Notes: generated from the letters alone by a model not told the origin. A stretch of 11,658 nt of DNA from Betaproteobacteria bacterium (GCA_009925965.1 RFPW01000049.1:1-11658); one strand, 5' to 3'; shown: positions 1 through 7,778, counted from the stretch's first letter. A program made the numbers and translations.

Positions 1-110
1 GGGCAAAAATTACGACGAAATAACCAGCACGCCGAACACGCCTGGCAGCGCTGCCCGACCATTCGGGGGATGCCAACCGTCCAGTCTTCCAGGTCTGTGT
101 CGGGTCTCAT
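1..110 (-). CDS. DUF35 Zn-ribbon/OB-fold protein, N-terminal part (cut by window edge)
   Basis: An ATG at 110-108 overlaps the TGA stop of the upstream thiolase-like gene in an ATGA arrangement, and the frame stays open to the left edge for 36 codons. The visible N-terminus has a short acidic stretch (MRPDTDLEDW) followed by GQRCQACSACWLFRRNFCP. The Cys-x2-Cys pair (residues 22 and 25) and a CP near residue 35 fit the rubredoxin-like zinc ribbon that opens DUF35 proteins; the last cysteine and the OB-fold would lie outside the window. Proteins of this family usually partner a thiolase-fold protein encoded next door and help bind the acyl-CoA, as in the Ltp2-ChsH2 DUF35 complex of steroid side-chain cleavage. 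The four-base overlap suggests translational coupling and a stoichiometric complex with the 107-1240 product. An extra cysteine at 28 gives a CxxCxxC spacing. Family assignment rests on only 36 residues plus context. Confidence 0.8.
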   Translation of the reverse strand, partial: MRPDTDLEDWTVGIPRMVGQRCQACSACWLFRRNFC

Positions 111-1240
111 GCGGCCTCCAAAACCAGGCTGACGTGAGAGGACAAAACACCCCCGTCACCGTGCAGGAGCGCTACACCTGCGCGCGCAGCCTGCCGGTCC
201 TCGGCACGACCCGTCATCTGCCGGTGAGCTTCTGCAAGATGGGCCATCGCCCCAGCCACACCGCAATGCCCGTAAGACAGAAGCCCGCCATGCAGATTCA
301 AGGGCAGTGCGCCGTCCCGATCGAAGTATCCCTCTCGAGCCATCACACCTGATTGACCGCGCTTGGCGAGACCGATTTCTTCGAGTAGCAGAGCGAGCGT
401 CACGGTGAAACTATCGTAGACGGCGGCGTATTCAATTTCAGCGAGGCTCCGATGCGCATCGGTCAGCGCCTGGGCACTGCAACGATCGGCTCCGAAGTGG
501 GCCAAATTCGACGCAGCCGTCACATGCTGTGACGTATGGATCTGACGTGCCGAACGAATCCGAACCGGATGACCATGCGATGGCTCGCGGGCGATCACAA
601 AAGCGCACCCGCCATCCGAGACAGGGCAGCAATCGAGAACCTTTAAGGGGGAGGCAATCGGGCGTGATGACAGCACATCGTCAACCGAAATGGGCTCGCG
701 AAATTGCGCGCCAGGATGTCGAGCCGACTGCCGTCTCATCAGCACCGCTAATTCAGCGAAATCGGCCTCGGTGACCTGGTGCTCCCACATATATCGTGAA
801 GCGATCAGGCCATAGTACGCAGGAATGGTGGCGCCAAGAGGCACCTCGTACTGCGGATGCCCGGTCTGCGCCAATGTCTGAATCGCTGCATCGCGACTCT
901 GGCCAGTCATTCGATTCTCGCCGGCAACCACGAGAATCCGCCGCGCGGCCCCAGCCGACACCAAAAGATGGGCCAGCATGACCATTGCAAATCCAGTGGC
1001 CCCACCGACTTGAACCGCGTGAGCGTAAGACGGTTGAATTCCAAAGTGCTCAGCAAACACCGTTGCCAACATCAAGTGGGGCATCGTCGTTGAGTACCCG
1101 CAGATCAGTCCGTCGATTTCGCTACGCTCGAGTTGCGCGTCACTGAGGGCAGCGGTCGCAGCTTCGGTCATCAGGTCAAGGGTGTTGCAAGCTTCGTGAC
1201 GTCCAAAACGAGTCAACCCACTACCGACCAAGTAGCTCAT
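107..1240 (-). CDS. Thiolase-fold protein (SCP-x/Ltp2-like), no nucleophilic Cys
   Basis: The product is 377 aa, a usual length for the SCP2/SCP-x branch of the thiolase superfamily. Family marks are the N-terminal VGSGLTRFGRHE, the central GGATGFAMVMLA helix start (79-90), RILVVAGENRM (101-111), YDSFT (275-279), NLHGG (315-319, His317), SYGHCG (322-327, Cys326) and a C-terminal HGDGG (360-364) in place of the usual glycine-rich CGGGG-like loop. Where classical thiolases carry the acyl-accepting cysteine in a CxSG-like motif, this protein reads VQVGGATG (76-83), so ordinary Claisen chemistry through a Cys acyl-enzyme is unlikely. Ltp2-type aldolases also lack this cysteine, work with a DUF35 partner, and use active-site tyrosines; Tyr275 and Tyr323 are candidates here. 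A retro-aldol cleavage of an acyl-CoA is therefore a reasonable inference, but an acyl-CoA-binding role of another kind is possible. The ATG overlaps the iclR stop (ATGA), and the stop overlaps the DUF35 start. Confidence 0.88.
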   Translation of the reverse strand: MSYLVGSGLTRFGRHEACNTLDLMTEAATAALSDAQLERSEIDGLICGYSTTMPHLMLATVFAEHFGIQPSYAHAVQVGGATGFAMVMLAHLLVSAGAARRILVVAGENRMTGQSRDAAIQTLAQTGHPQYEVPLGATIPAYYGLIASRYMWEHQVTEADFAELAVLMRRQSARHPGAQFREPISVDDVLSSRPIASPLKVLDCCPVSDGGCAFVIAREPSHGHPVRIRSARQIHTSQHVTAASNLAHFGADRCSAQALTDAHRSLAEIEYAAVYDSFTVTLALLLEEIGLAKRGQSGVMAREGYFDRDGALPLNLHGGLLSYGHCGVAGAMAHLAEAHRQMTGRAEDRQAARAGVALLHGDGGVLSSHVSLVLEAA

Positions 1241-2028
1241 GTTCGACTGACCATCTGAGTTGGCGTTTGAGTTTGCGTTTGAGTTGGCGACAGTGCCGCC
1301 ACCGCTTCGCTCAGGGCCTCGCGCAAAAAATCAATCCGCGAACTGAGGCGTTCCGAAAGTGCGGCGATACTCATCGCCCCGACGGGTCGTCCATCGACGC
1401 CCAAGACCGGCATCGCAATCCCGCCCATGCGTTCCACCACCACGTCCAGCAACAGCACAAATCCCTGATGACGTGACTGTCCGATCTGATCCAGAAGGTA
1501 CGATCGGCTGAGCCTTGGATAGCGAGTCACCCAAACGTTCTCGAGTTGATCCAGGACCGCCGCCACCTCATCGTCTGGTAACCAGGCCAACAAGGCGAGA
1601 CTCCCGGCACCAGCACCCAGTGGACGACGACTACCGACGTCGAGGTAGTTGGCTTGAATGGGATAGTTCCCAAATTCACGATCAAGGCACAGCGCCTCGG
1701 TACCGCTTCGAACGGACAAAAGTGCGGTATCTCCCGATCGTGCGGCCAACCTCACAAGCCAGGGTCGCGCCGGCGCACGAAGATGCATTCGCCCTTGCAT
1801 CGCAAGGCCGAGATAAATGGCTTGATCGCCGAGCCGATACTGTCTTGATTCGGGTTCGCGATCGGCAAAACCCTCATCAATCAAACCATCGAGCAAGCGG
1901 ACGATAGTCGACTTGTTGAGCCCTGTCGCAACGGCAAGATCAGTCAGACGCATTGGGTCTGGCGTTGAAAGTGCGCGCAGGATGCGACAAATTTTTTGAA
2001 CTGAATTTGAATCAGATGGCTTGGGCAC
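1237..2028 (-). CDS. IclR-family transcriptional regulator
   Basis: A winged helix-turn-helix sits at the N-terminus (SVQKICRILRALS, then LTDLAVATGLNKSTIVRLL and the wing ESRQYRLG), followed by the IclR effector-binding domain with SVRSGTEALCLDRE, RRPLGAGAGSLALLAWLP, RSRHQGF-like and GGIAMPVLGVDGRPVGAMSIAA segments. The frame is open to an ATG at 2145, but that start would overlap the cyclase gene by about 100 bases and add a 39-residue tail unlike the family. I prefer the GTG at 2028-2026, which gives 263 aa, normal for IclR, and lies 14 bases after the cyclase stop; no clear Shine-Dalgarno supports either. The C-terminus ends in a TQTQTQTPTQ run encoded by a 12-bp tandem repeat. IclR proteins bind small organic acids and often control neighbouring catabolic genes. 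Lying inside the operon, this one probably regulates its own transcription. The effector is unknown. Confidence 0.9.
   Translation of the reverse strand: MPKPSDSNSVQKICRILRALSTPDPMRLTDLAVATGLNKSTIVRLLDGLIDEGFADREPESRQYRLGDQAIYLGLAMQGRMHLRAPARPWLVRLAARSGDTALLSVRSGTEALCLDREFGNYPIQANYLDVGSRRPLGAGAGSLALLAWLPDDEVAAVLDQLENVWVTRYPRLSRSYLLDQIGQSRHQGFVLLLDVVVERMGGIAMPVLGVDGRPVGAMSIAALSERLSSRIDFLREALSEAVAALSPTQTQTQTPTQMVSRT
1256..1290. repeat. 12-bp tandem repeat, about 2.9 copies
   Basis: Three successive units read TGAGTTGGCGTT, TGAGTTTGCGTT and TGAGTTGGCGA on the plus strand. They lie inside the 3' end of the iclR gene and encode its Thr-Gln/Pro-rich tail. The period is a multiple of three, so copy-number change would lengthen or shorten the tail without shifting the frame. 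Confidence 0.85.
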
Positions 2029-2042
2029 GTCGTCGCTGCGGA

Positions 2043-3137
2043 TCAGACCGTTGCAATCGGCGTTGCAGGCGATCCGACAGCCCCGGGCAAACGAAGCGGC
2101 GGCGCTGTCAACAGGAATCGGTGTCGTCCGTGCGCGCGCAACCAATCCGCCAGCGGTGTCAGATGCCAGATCTCGCCCAGATGGATACCGAGTTTAAATA
2201 GGCAGTGCTCATGCAATGGCAGTGCCGCGCAACACCCGACATGGTCGACCGCCGGCAACGCCTCGACCGCATAATTGTCCGCTGCGAGAATCGAGAGCCC
2301 ACTATCGGTGATCCACTGCAATAGGCGCTGATCGCGCCCATCCAGTGCGGCACAAGTGCCATGCAGCACCTCTGATGTTGGCTCCCCGGCCATTTCAATC
2401 AGGCTCTGAGCAAACCCGGTGTGCAACAACACCATGTCACCCGATTCGATCTGGACCCCATCGAGTTCCAGTACCCGCATCAACTGATCATAGCCAACCG
2501 CAATCTGTTGCCTGCCAAAGTGCGCGTGCAGATCAATCAGGACACCCCGGCCCTGAACACCGTGCGTGGCCATTTGTTCGATCCCGAGCGCACGGGCACC
2601 CGAAGTCGTCCGCGGGCTCTTGGCGGTCGGGATACCGGCATCCTCCGGTTCACTCGGACCAAAGATATGAAACTCACCCTTGTAGCCGTTGTAATACACA
2701 GGCTCGGGCAAGCCGTCCCCGTTGGCATCAAACATCTGGCCAGCGTGGGCAAAACTGTCCCACTGGGTTGAATACTGCAGATACATGACGACCAGATCAT
2801 CGCTAAGGACATCGGTCTGGAGCGCATTGTCGTCCATCATCCGATAATTCATATTCGGACGATTGTTTCTAATCGTTGGACGAATAACCGGAGGAAAACG
2901 TCGTGGATTTAGAAGATTTCCTCCTGGCAAATCCAGCGGCAGGCTCAAGCAAAACGTCAACCCTTCACGAACCTCTGCAATACCCTCGAGAACCTTCTTT
3001 GGGGTAACGAGGTTCAGGCGCCCCCACTGATCGTCAGGGCCGAAATCTCCCCAGTTGGAGCCAGGAGGACGCTGACGCCAGCGCTCTGTCGACGCTGCGG
3101 CCTCAGCCCCGGCGCCCTGCTTAGGATTAACTGTCAT
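2043..3137 (-). CDS. Cyclase-family (PF04199-like) metal-dependent hydrolase, divergent metal motif
   Basis: With the ATG at 3137-3135 the product is 364 aa. That start is chosen over an upstream ATG (3227) because a very purine-rich Shine-Dalgarno-like run (GGGAGGGGGAGGG) precedes it and because it overlaps the livF stop by only 11 bases. The family is recognised by QYSTQWDSFAHAG (residues 121-133), VYYNGY, GVQGRGVLIDLHAHFG, GDMVLLHTGF, LPLHEH (306-311) and the C-terminal APPLRLPGAVGSP. Known members include kynurenine formamidase KynB and isatin hydrolase, which hydrolyse amides or lactams with Mn or Zn. The classical HxGTHxDxPxH site is altered: the two first histidines are Gln121 and Gln125, while Asp127 and His131 remain. 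A DANGDG loop follows directly. Such long, Gln-containing forms are a poorly characterised branch, so the reaction is not assigned; hydrolysis of a cyclic amide, lactone or ester in the pathway is inferred from position. Confidence 0.88.
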   Translation of the reverse strand: MTVNPKQGAGAEAAASTERWRQRPPGSNWGDFGPDDQWGRLNLVTPKKVLEGIAEVREGLTFCLSLPLDLPGGNLLNPRRFPPVIRPTIRNNRPNMNYRMMDDNALQTDVLSDDLVVMYLQYSTQWDSFAHAGQMFDANGDGLPEPVYYNGYKGEFHIFGPSEPEDAGIPTAKSPRTTSGARALGIEQMATHGVQGRGVLIDLHAHFGRQQIAVGYDQLMRVLELDGVQIESGDMVLLHTGFAQSLIEMAGEPTSEVLHGTCAALDGRDQRLLQWITDSGLSILAADNYAVEALPAVDHVGCCAALPLHEHCLFKLGIHLGEIWHLTPLADWLRAHGRHRFLLTAPPLRLPGAVGSPATPIATV

Positions 3138-3903
3138 GCCCTCCCCCTCCCAGGTAAACACGGCGAACCAAATCACCTTCACGCATGGCATCCGCGGTAT
3201 CGGCAGCCGCCACTCGCCCGGTTTCAATCAGATAGACAAAGTTCGCGTGGCGCAGCGCCTTTTCAACGAGTTGTTCAACCAGAAGAATCGCCAAGCCAGC
3301 GGCACATAGCTGCGCGGCCACTTCCAGAATGCGATCGATCACGAGCGGCGCGAGACCCCCCGATGGCTCGTCAAGAATCAGCAACTGCGGATCACCGATG
3401 ACACCCTGCGCAACCGCCAGGATTTGCTGCTGTCCGCCAGACAATCGAGAGGCCAGTTGGTGGCGGCGTTCAGCCATTTCGGGGAACATGGCATAGACCC
3501 GATCGAGTTTGCTTCGATCGCCCCGCGGGGCACGCGCATAGGTCCCGATCAGCAGGTTATCTTCGACCGTCAACGTCTGAAAAATACGATGCCCTTCAAG
3601 GACCTGCACGATCCCAGCCAGGACGGTCTCACGAGGAGGGACTCGGCTTAGATCCTTTCCGGCAAAAAGAACAGTGCCATCGCGCTTGGGAACAAGTCCG
3701 GAAATCGCATGAAGAATGGTGCTCTTGCCCGCGCCATTTCGACCGAGCATCACGACAAATTCGCCCGCGCGGACATCAAATGAAACGCCATGAACGACCT
3801 CAGCCTTGCCATACGCTACCCGCAGATCACGAACCTCCAACAAGCGCTCGCTGGGCCGCTCGGACCTCGATGGGTAACTACGAGATTGGGCCATATCCAT
3901 CAT
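3127..3903 (-). CDS. livF: LivF-type ABC transporter ATP-binding protein
   Basis: This 258-aa cytoplasmic ATPase has Walker A GRNGAGKST (54-62), a Q-loop in IVQVLEGHRIFQTLTVEDNL (the VLEGHRIF segment is typical of LivF), signature LSGGQQQ (154-160), Walker B LLILDEP (174-180) and D-loop SGGLAP. As usual in LivF, the H-loop position reads VEQ (209-211) rather than a histidine. It begins with a 20-residue Arg/Ser-rich extension before LLEVRDLRVAYG, longer than most LivF proteins. The ATG at 3903 overlaps the TGA of the livM-livG fusion (ATGA), and the 3' end runs 11 bases into the cyclase gene, so translation is probably coupled both ways. It should pair with the LivG half of the neighbouring fusion to energise the importer. 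The transported compound is inferred to be an organic acid of the local pathway rather than leucine. Confidence 0.95.
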   Translation of the reverse strand: MMDMAQSRSYPSRSERPSERLLEVRDLRVAYGKAEVVHGVSFDVRAGEFVVMLGRNGAGKSTILHAISGLVPKRDGTVLFAGKDLSRVPPRETVLAGIVQVLEGHRIFQTLTVEDNLLIGTYARAPRGDRSKLDRVYAMFPEMAERRHQLASRLSGGQQQILAVAQGVIGDPQLLILDEPSGGLAPLVIDRILEVAAQLCAAGLAILLVEQLVEKALRHANFVYLIETGRVAAADTADAMREGDLVRRVYLGGGGHDS

Positions 3904-5663
3904 GCACCCAGATAAACACGAATGACTTCGGGGTCGGTTCGGACATCCTCTGGGTGGCCATGACGAATCATTCGGCCGACATCGAGTGTGGTGACCCGGT
4001 CACAGACCCTAAAGACGAAGTCCGTGTGATGCTCAACCAGTAAGACGCCAATTCCTGCTTCACGGATTGTCCGAATGATGTCGCCTAAATGCTCAATCTC
4101 ATCATTGGACAAGCCCCCGGCGGGTTCATCGAGCAAGATAAAACTGGGCCGCATGGCAAGACCACGGGCAATTTCGAGAAATCGCTGCTCGGCATGCTCG
4201 AGCAGATTGGCTCGGCGCTCTATCGCATGGCTAAGACCAACCCCATGGAGCAATTCGGCCGCTTGATCGGTCAGGACGCGGTCAAGGCGCGCCACCCGGG
4301 GAAGGCCGAGTGCAGTCGAAAGAAACCCAGGCTCCACATGAGTCCAGGCACCGAGCACCACATTATTGAGCACGCTCAGGGTGCCAAGAAGCCTGGGTTT
4401 CTGAAAGGTTCTGGCGACACCCAATTGAGCACGGCGGCGAACAGATGCCTGACCAAGCTCCTCACCCCGCAACTGAATCGCGCCAGAGCTCGGCTGGTAA
4501 TAGCCCGAGAGCAAGTTAAGAAGGGTAGTCTTGCCGCTACCGTTTGGCCCGATCAGTCCGTGGATCTCGCCCGACCGCAGTTCAAGCGATACCTGATCGA
4601 GCGCGACAACCGCGCCAAACTGCTTGGTGACCACCCGGGCACTGAGTGGATGTTCACCAGGCACCGCGCGGATTGCGGCAATCGCCTTGGCGAGACGGGG
4701 CAGGTCTGGCGCAACCGGAACGCTCGCGCTGTTGCGCGGGCGCAAGCGTTGCGCAAACAATTCAAAGACGCGGCCAATGCCCTCAGGCACGACCAGCACC
4801 ACAAGCAACAACAACAATCCGTAAAAGAAGTTGCCCAGCTTGGCAAGCGGTGCGACCACCTCGGGTAGGGCCGTCAGAACCGCTACACCCAAGAACGGAC
4901 CCACGATGCTTCCGCGTCCGCCGATGATGATGCAGACGAAAAAGAACAGGCTCAGTTCGAAATGAAACGTGTCGGGAGTGATGTAGCTCTGCAGAGAACC
5001 AAACAACGCACCGCCGACCCCGGCAGTCATTCCACTAAAAACAAAGGTCGTCAGTTTGGCTCGAAAGACGGGCACCCCGACGGCCTGTGCAGTGACCGGA
5101 TTGTCACGGATGGCAATCAACCCACGACCATACATCTGGCGGGCGACGTTCCAGGTCAGAACACTGACGACAACGGCCCCTAAAACCGCCAGGTAATAGA
5201 AACCGACCGGCGTGTCGAACGGCGCTGGGAACGAAGGCACTGGAAGACCGACGCCCCCGCCAGTCAAATCACCCTGCGCCAATGCAAACTCGCCCACGAT
5301 GAGCGCGAAAGCCATGGTGGCCATCGCGAAGTAAAAGCCTGGAAGCCTGAGCGAGGGTAGCCCCAGTAGCAAACCGCAAAAACCACAAAGCGCTCCCGCG
5401 ACCCCGACCGAAACGAATGGCGGCAGCCCCCACTTGCCGCTCAGGATCGCGAAGGTGTAAGCACCGATCGACAGCAGGCCAACATGCCCAATGGAGAGCT
5501 GACCTGAATAGCCGACCACCAGGTTGAGCCCTGCGATCAACACCCAGTAGCAGCAAATCAACGACGCCAAATGAACCTGATACTGGTCCGTCGACCAGAA
5601 TGGAAGACCAGCCGCCAAGAGGGCGGCCGCCCCGAGCGCAAGCAATTGGGTCCGGGATTTCAT
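3900..5663 (-). CDS. LivM-LivG fusion: ABC permease joined to ATPase
   Basis: One open frame of 587 aa carries a LivM permease (about 1-305) and a LivG ATPase (about 340-587) joined by a Pro/Ala-rich linker. The permease half has repeated hydrophobic segments and the LivM marks [16 protein letters not shown] (47-62), a [17 protein letters not shown] stretch (104-120), [14 protein letters not shown] (184-197) and [15 protein letters not shown] (247-260). The ATPase half has Walker [10 protein letters not shown] (372-380), LivG-like [13 protein letters not shown], Walker B FILLDEP (508-514), D-loop AGGLSN and an H-loop histidine at 545. Its signature reads LEHAEQR (about 488-494), where LivG proteins usually have LPYGEQR or LSxGQ, so the signature glycine is alanine. 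Fused LivM-LivG proteins are known in proteobacteria. The start lies 5 bases after the livH stop, and the stop overlaps livF (ATGA). Confidence 0.94.
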   Translation of the reverse strand: MKSRTQLLALGAAALLAAGLPFWSTDQYQVHLASLICCYWVLIAGLNLVVGYSGQLSIGHVGLLSIGAYTFAILSGKWGLPPFVSVGVAGALCGFCGLLLGLPSLRLPGFYFAMATMAFALIVGEFALAQGDLTGGGVGLPVPSFPAPFDTPVGFYYLAVLGAVVVSVLTWNVARQMYGRGLIAIRDNPVTAQAVGVPVFRAKLTTFVFSGMTAGVGGALFGSLQSYITPDTFHFELSLFFFVCIIIGGRGSIVGPFLGVAVLTALPEVVAPLAKLGNFFYGLLLLLVVLVVPEGIGRVFELFAQRLRPRNSASVPVAPDLPRLAKAIAAIRAVPGEHPLSARVVTKQFGAVVALDQVSLELRSGEIHGLIGPNGSGKTTLLNLLSGYYQPSSGAIQLRGEELGQASVRRRAQLGVARTFQKPRLLGTLSVLNNVVLGAWTHVEPGFLSTALGLPRVARLDRVLTDQAAELLHGVGLSHAIERRANLLEHAEQRFLEIARGLAMRPSFILLDEPAGGLSNDEIEHLGDIIRTIREAGIGVLLVEHHTDFVFRVCDRVTTLDVGRMIRHGHPEDVRTDPEVIRVYLGA

Positions 5664-5668
5664 GAAGG

Positions 5669-6529
5669 TCAGACCGGACGAATCTGCTGTGCGCCCAACA
5701 AACCCTCAGGCCTGACGAGCAGAACGACCATGAGCAATCCGACCGCGATCGTCTGCTGGTATTCGCCGCCAAATAAATAACTGGCAAATGTATTCAGAAG
5801 TCCGAGCGTGAGGCCACCGATCAGTGCGCCCAGATTGCTGCCTAGCCCCCCGACCGCCAGGGCGATAAAGCCATTGAGCGTCAGCGTCAGGCCGAGCGCA
5901 AAGTAGGCGAAGGTCAGCTGGCCGGCTGCAAAGCCAGCGAGCCCACCCAGCGCACCTGCAATGACATAAGACGCGACCCGGATCCGATCGGTTGAGACGC
6001 CGCGGGCGCGGGCTGCAAACGCATCTTCCGACATCGCCAGGAAGAGCTTTCCATACATCGTTCGACGGTAGAAAAACTCGAGGCCGAGCGCCATGACACC
6101 CGCCAGGGCGATCGGGAGCCAAAACTTTTGATCTGCGATCCCGGCCGAAAAATCCTGCGGGATCAGACGCGGAAACGGCTTTGGCTCCGTCCCCCACCAC
6201 AACCCGACTGCTTGTTGCACCATGGTCGCCAGCGCCAGAGTGCTCAAGAGCCAGAGGTGTTCGTCACTGCGGGCGAGGACCCGCCGGATTGCAATCACGT
6301 CGGTCAACCAACCAAACAAACCGCCGACCACGATCGCTGCGATCAGTCCGAGCCACCATGGTTGCCCTAAGGCGGTGATGGCATAAGCGCCAAACACCCC
6401 TCCCAGCATTGCGATATGCCCGGTCGTGACCGACAAGACTTTAGAGGTCGAATACATGACGTTGTAGGACAAGGCGGTGGCGGCAAACAACGCGCCAATC
6501 GCCAAACCTGAAACGATCACCATCCACAT
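5669..6529 (-). CDS. livH: LivH-type ABC transporter permease
   Basis: The 286-aa inner-membrane protein has about eight hydrophobic segments and LivH marks: SGLAIGALFAATALSYNVMY at the N-terminus, VLSVTTGHIAMLGGVFGAY (31-49), the FFYRRTMYGKLFLAMSEDAFAA coupling region after the middle, ALGGLAGFAAGQL and the C-terminal NGFIALAVGGLGSNLGALIGG with VRPEGLLG. It forms the translocation pore together with the LivM half of the next gene. The start at 6529 follows the livK stop by 42 bases, the largest gap in this operon; an in-frame ATG two codons later is a possible alternative. No strong Shine-Dalgarno is visible. Confidence 0.94.
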   Translation of the reverse strand: MWMVIVSGLAIGALFAATALSYNVMYSTSKVLSVTTGHIAMLGGVFGAYAITALGQPWWLGLIAAIVVGGLFGWLTDVIAIRRVLARSDEHLWLLSTLALATMVQQAVGLWWGTEPKPFPRLIPQDFSAGIADQKFWLPIALAGVMALGLEFFYRRTMYGKLFLAMSEDAFAARARGVSTDRIRVASYVIAGALGGLAGFAAGQLTFAYFALGLTLTLNGFIALAVGGLGSNLGALIGGLTLGLLNTFASYLFGGEYQQTIAVGLLMVVLLVRPEGLLGAQQIRPV

Positions 6530-6571
6530 GCGAGCGACCCGGATATCGAGTTTTGTAACCTGCTATCGAAG

Positions 6572-7768
6572 TCAGCGTGGCGCCAACTTGAAACTGCCGT
6601 CCTTGAACGTATTCGCCACGTTCACAGCCATATTGCTGTCCGGAAAACCATTGCGCTGGGTCGCCGACCAGCTATAAGTGGCATACACACCCCGGAACTC
6701 CCCTGTGCTTTCCAGAACCTTCTGAATGGCAGCAGGATCAGTCCCATTGGCGGACTTGATCGCGTGCTCAATGATCTTGACGGTGTCGTAACCCATCGCG
6801 ACCCACCAAAAGAGGATATCGATTTCGCCGCCGCTGGCCAGTTTCGGGCGCACTTTGTCCACCAACTGCTGAGTTGCTGGGGGTAACTTGCCATCAGAAC
6901 CATAGGTCGTGCTGGCATAGCCCGAAGCGTAGGTTTGCTCCCAGTATTCGGGCTTATTCAAAAGCTTGCGAATCTGCGGCGCCATGACTGCCGGGTGCCC
7001 GACAACCGGAACGTTCCAGCCCATGTCGCCGCGTGCATTCAGAAGCCGTCCCAGCAGACCTGTTGCGGCCGACCACGGCATCACGACGTCCGCGCCAGCC
7101 GCCCGCGCTTTGGCTAGCTCATCGGTCAGATCGGTCTTATTGGGATCAAGCAACACCGTGTAAACCGGCTTGACACCCGCGGCTTCGAGAAGCTCTTGCG
7201 CGGTCTTGGCGCTGGAAGTGCCATATCCAGTGGTATCTCCGATGACCGCAACTTTGGACCTCTTCAAGACCTTCAGAGCGTAATCATTACCCGTCGAGAT
7301 CCACTGCTTATTGGTGTTGATGACGCGGAAAGCTCGCGGATATTTGACCGGGTCAATCAGTTCATCAACCGCTCCAATGATCAGGTTAGGAACTCCAGCG
7401 CGGGCGATGATCGGCGTCGTCGCCAAGCCCTCGCCGGAATTAACCGGACCAATGATGAAGTGGACCTTTTCGCTAAATGCGAGTTGCTGGGCGAGGTTAA
7501 CGGCCTTGGTCGGATCTCCGCTGGTATCCCGGGTGAGCAATTCGATCTTTCGACCTCCAATCCCGCCTGCGGCGTTAATTTCGTCGACGGCGAGTTGAAC
7601 CCCCTGATTTTCCGCAATCGCGGCGGACGACAACGGTCCTGTGAGCGACGACAGCCAGCCCACCTTGATCGTGTTTTGGGCTAGGGCAAACCCACTGGCA
7701 CACGCCAGCGCGAGACCGGCGAACACGCTGGACAAAGAGCCAGGCAAAAATTTTGATGAACGAAACAT
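6572..7768 (-). CDS. LivK-type periplasmic substrate-binding protein of the ABC importer
   Basis: The 398-aa product starts with a Sec signal peptide: Arg/Ser/Lys head, hydrophobic core and an ALAQ cut site, so cleavage is expected after Ala30. No lipobox cysteine is present, so the protein should be free in the periplasm. The mature part is a type I periplasmic binding fold: IKVGWLSSLTGPLSSAA, GVQLAVDEINAAGGIGGRKIEL (56 onward), DPTKAVNLAQQLA, FIIGPVNSGEGLAT, a GDTTGYGTSSAK stretch in the second lobe and VVMPWSAATGLLGRLL. Proteins of this group bind branched-chain amino acids, amides or aromatic and other organic acids; with a Rieske oxygenase and CoA-type genes nearby, an organic or aromatic acid is more likely. 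An AGGAGA Shine-Dalgarno (7773-7778) stands before the ATG. It is the first gene of the minus-strand operon. Confidence 0.95.
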   Translation of the reverse strand: MFRSSKFLPGSLSSVFAGLALACASGFALAQNTIKVGWLSSLTGPLSSAAIAENQGVQLAVDEINAAGGIGGRKIELLTRDTSGDPTKAVNLAQQLAFSEKVHFIIGPVNSGEGLATTPIIARAGVPNLIIGAVDELIDPVKYPRAFRVINTNKQWISTGNDYALKVLKRSKVAVIGDTTGYGTSSAKTAQELLEAAGVKPVYTVLLDPNKTDLTDELAKARAAGADVVMPWSAATGLLGRLLNARGDMGWNVPVVGHPAVMAPQIRKLLNKPEYWEQTYASGYASTTYGSDGKLPPATQQLVDKVRPKLASGGEIDILFWWVAMGYDTVKIIEHAIKSANGTDPAAIQKVLESTGEFRGVYATYSWSATQRNGFPDSNMAVNVANTFKDGSFKLAPR

Positions 7769-7772
7769 ACTG

Positions 7773-7778
7773 TCTCCT
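7773..7778 (-). promoter_or_regulatory. Ribosome binding site of the livK-type gene
   Basis: On the minus strand AGGAGA is followed by four bases and then the ATG at 7768. This near-consensus Shine-Dalgarno confirms the chosen start of the binding-protein gene. Confidence 0.75.

Noticed and set aside
1256..1290. Tandem repeat as part of a CRISPR array
   Set aside because: The units are only 12 bp, directly adjacent without spacers, and lie inside a coding region.
2029..2145. N-terminal extension of the IclR protein to the ATG at 2145
   Set aside because: It would overlap the cyclase gene by about 100 bases, where the cyclase C-terminus (LRLPGAVGSP) is well conserved, and the added residues do not look like an IclR N-terminus.
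4089..4868. 259-codon plus-strand open frame
   Set aside because: It is antisense to the well-supported livM-livG fusion, has no recognisable family features and has a composition typical of a shadow frame.
5269..5787. 172-codon minus-strand open frame
   Set aside because: It lies in another frame across the livH/livM junction, both of which are clear genes; the Arg/Ser/Trp-rich product looks like a shadow.
6530..6571. Terminator or attenuator between the livK-type and livH genes
   Set aside because: The 42-base gap has a GATATC palindrome but no GC-rich stem followed by a T run on the minus strand.
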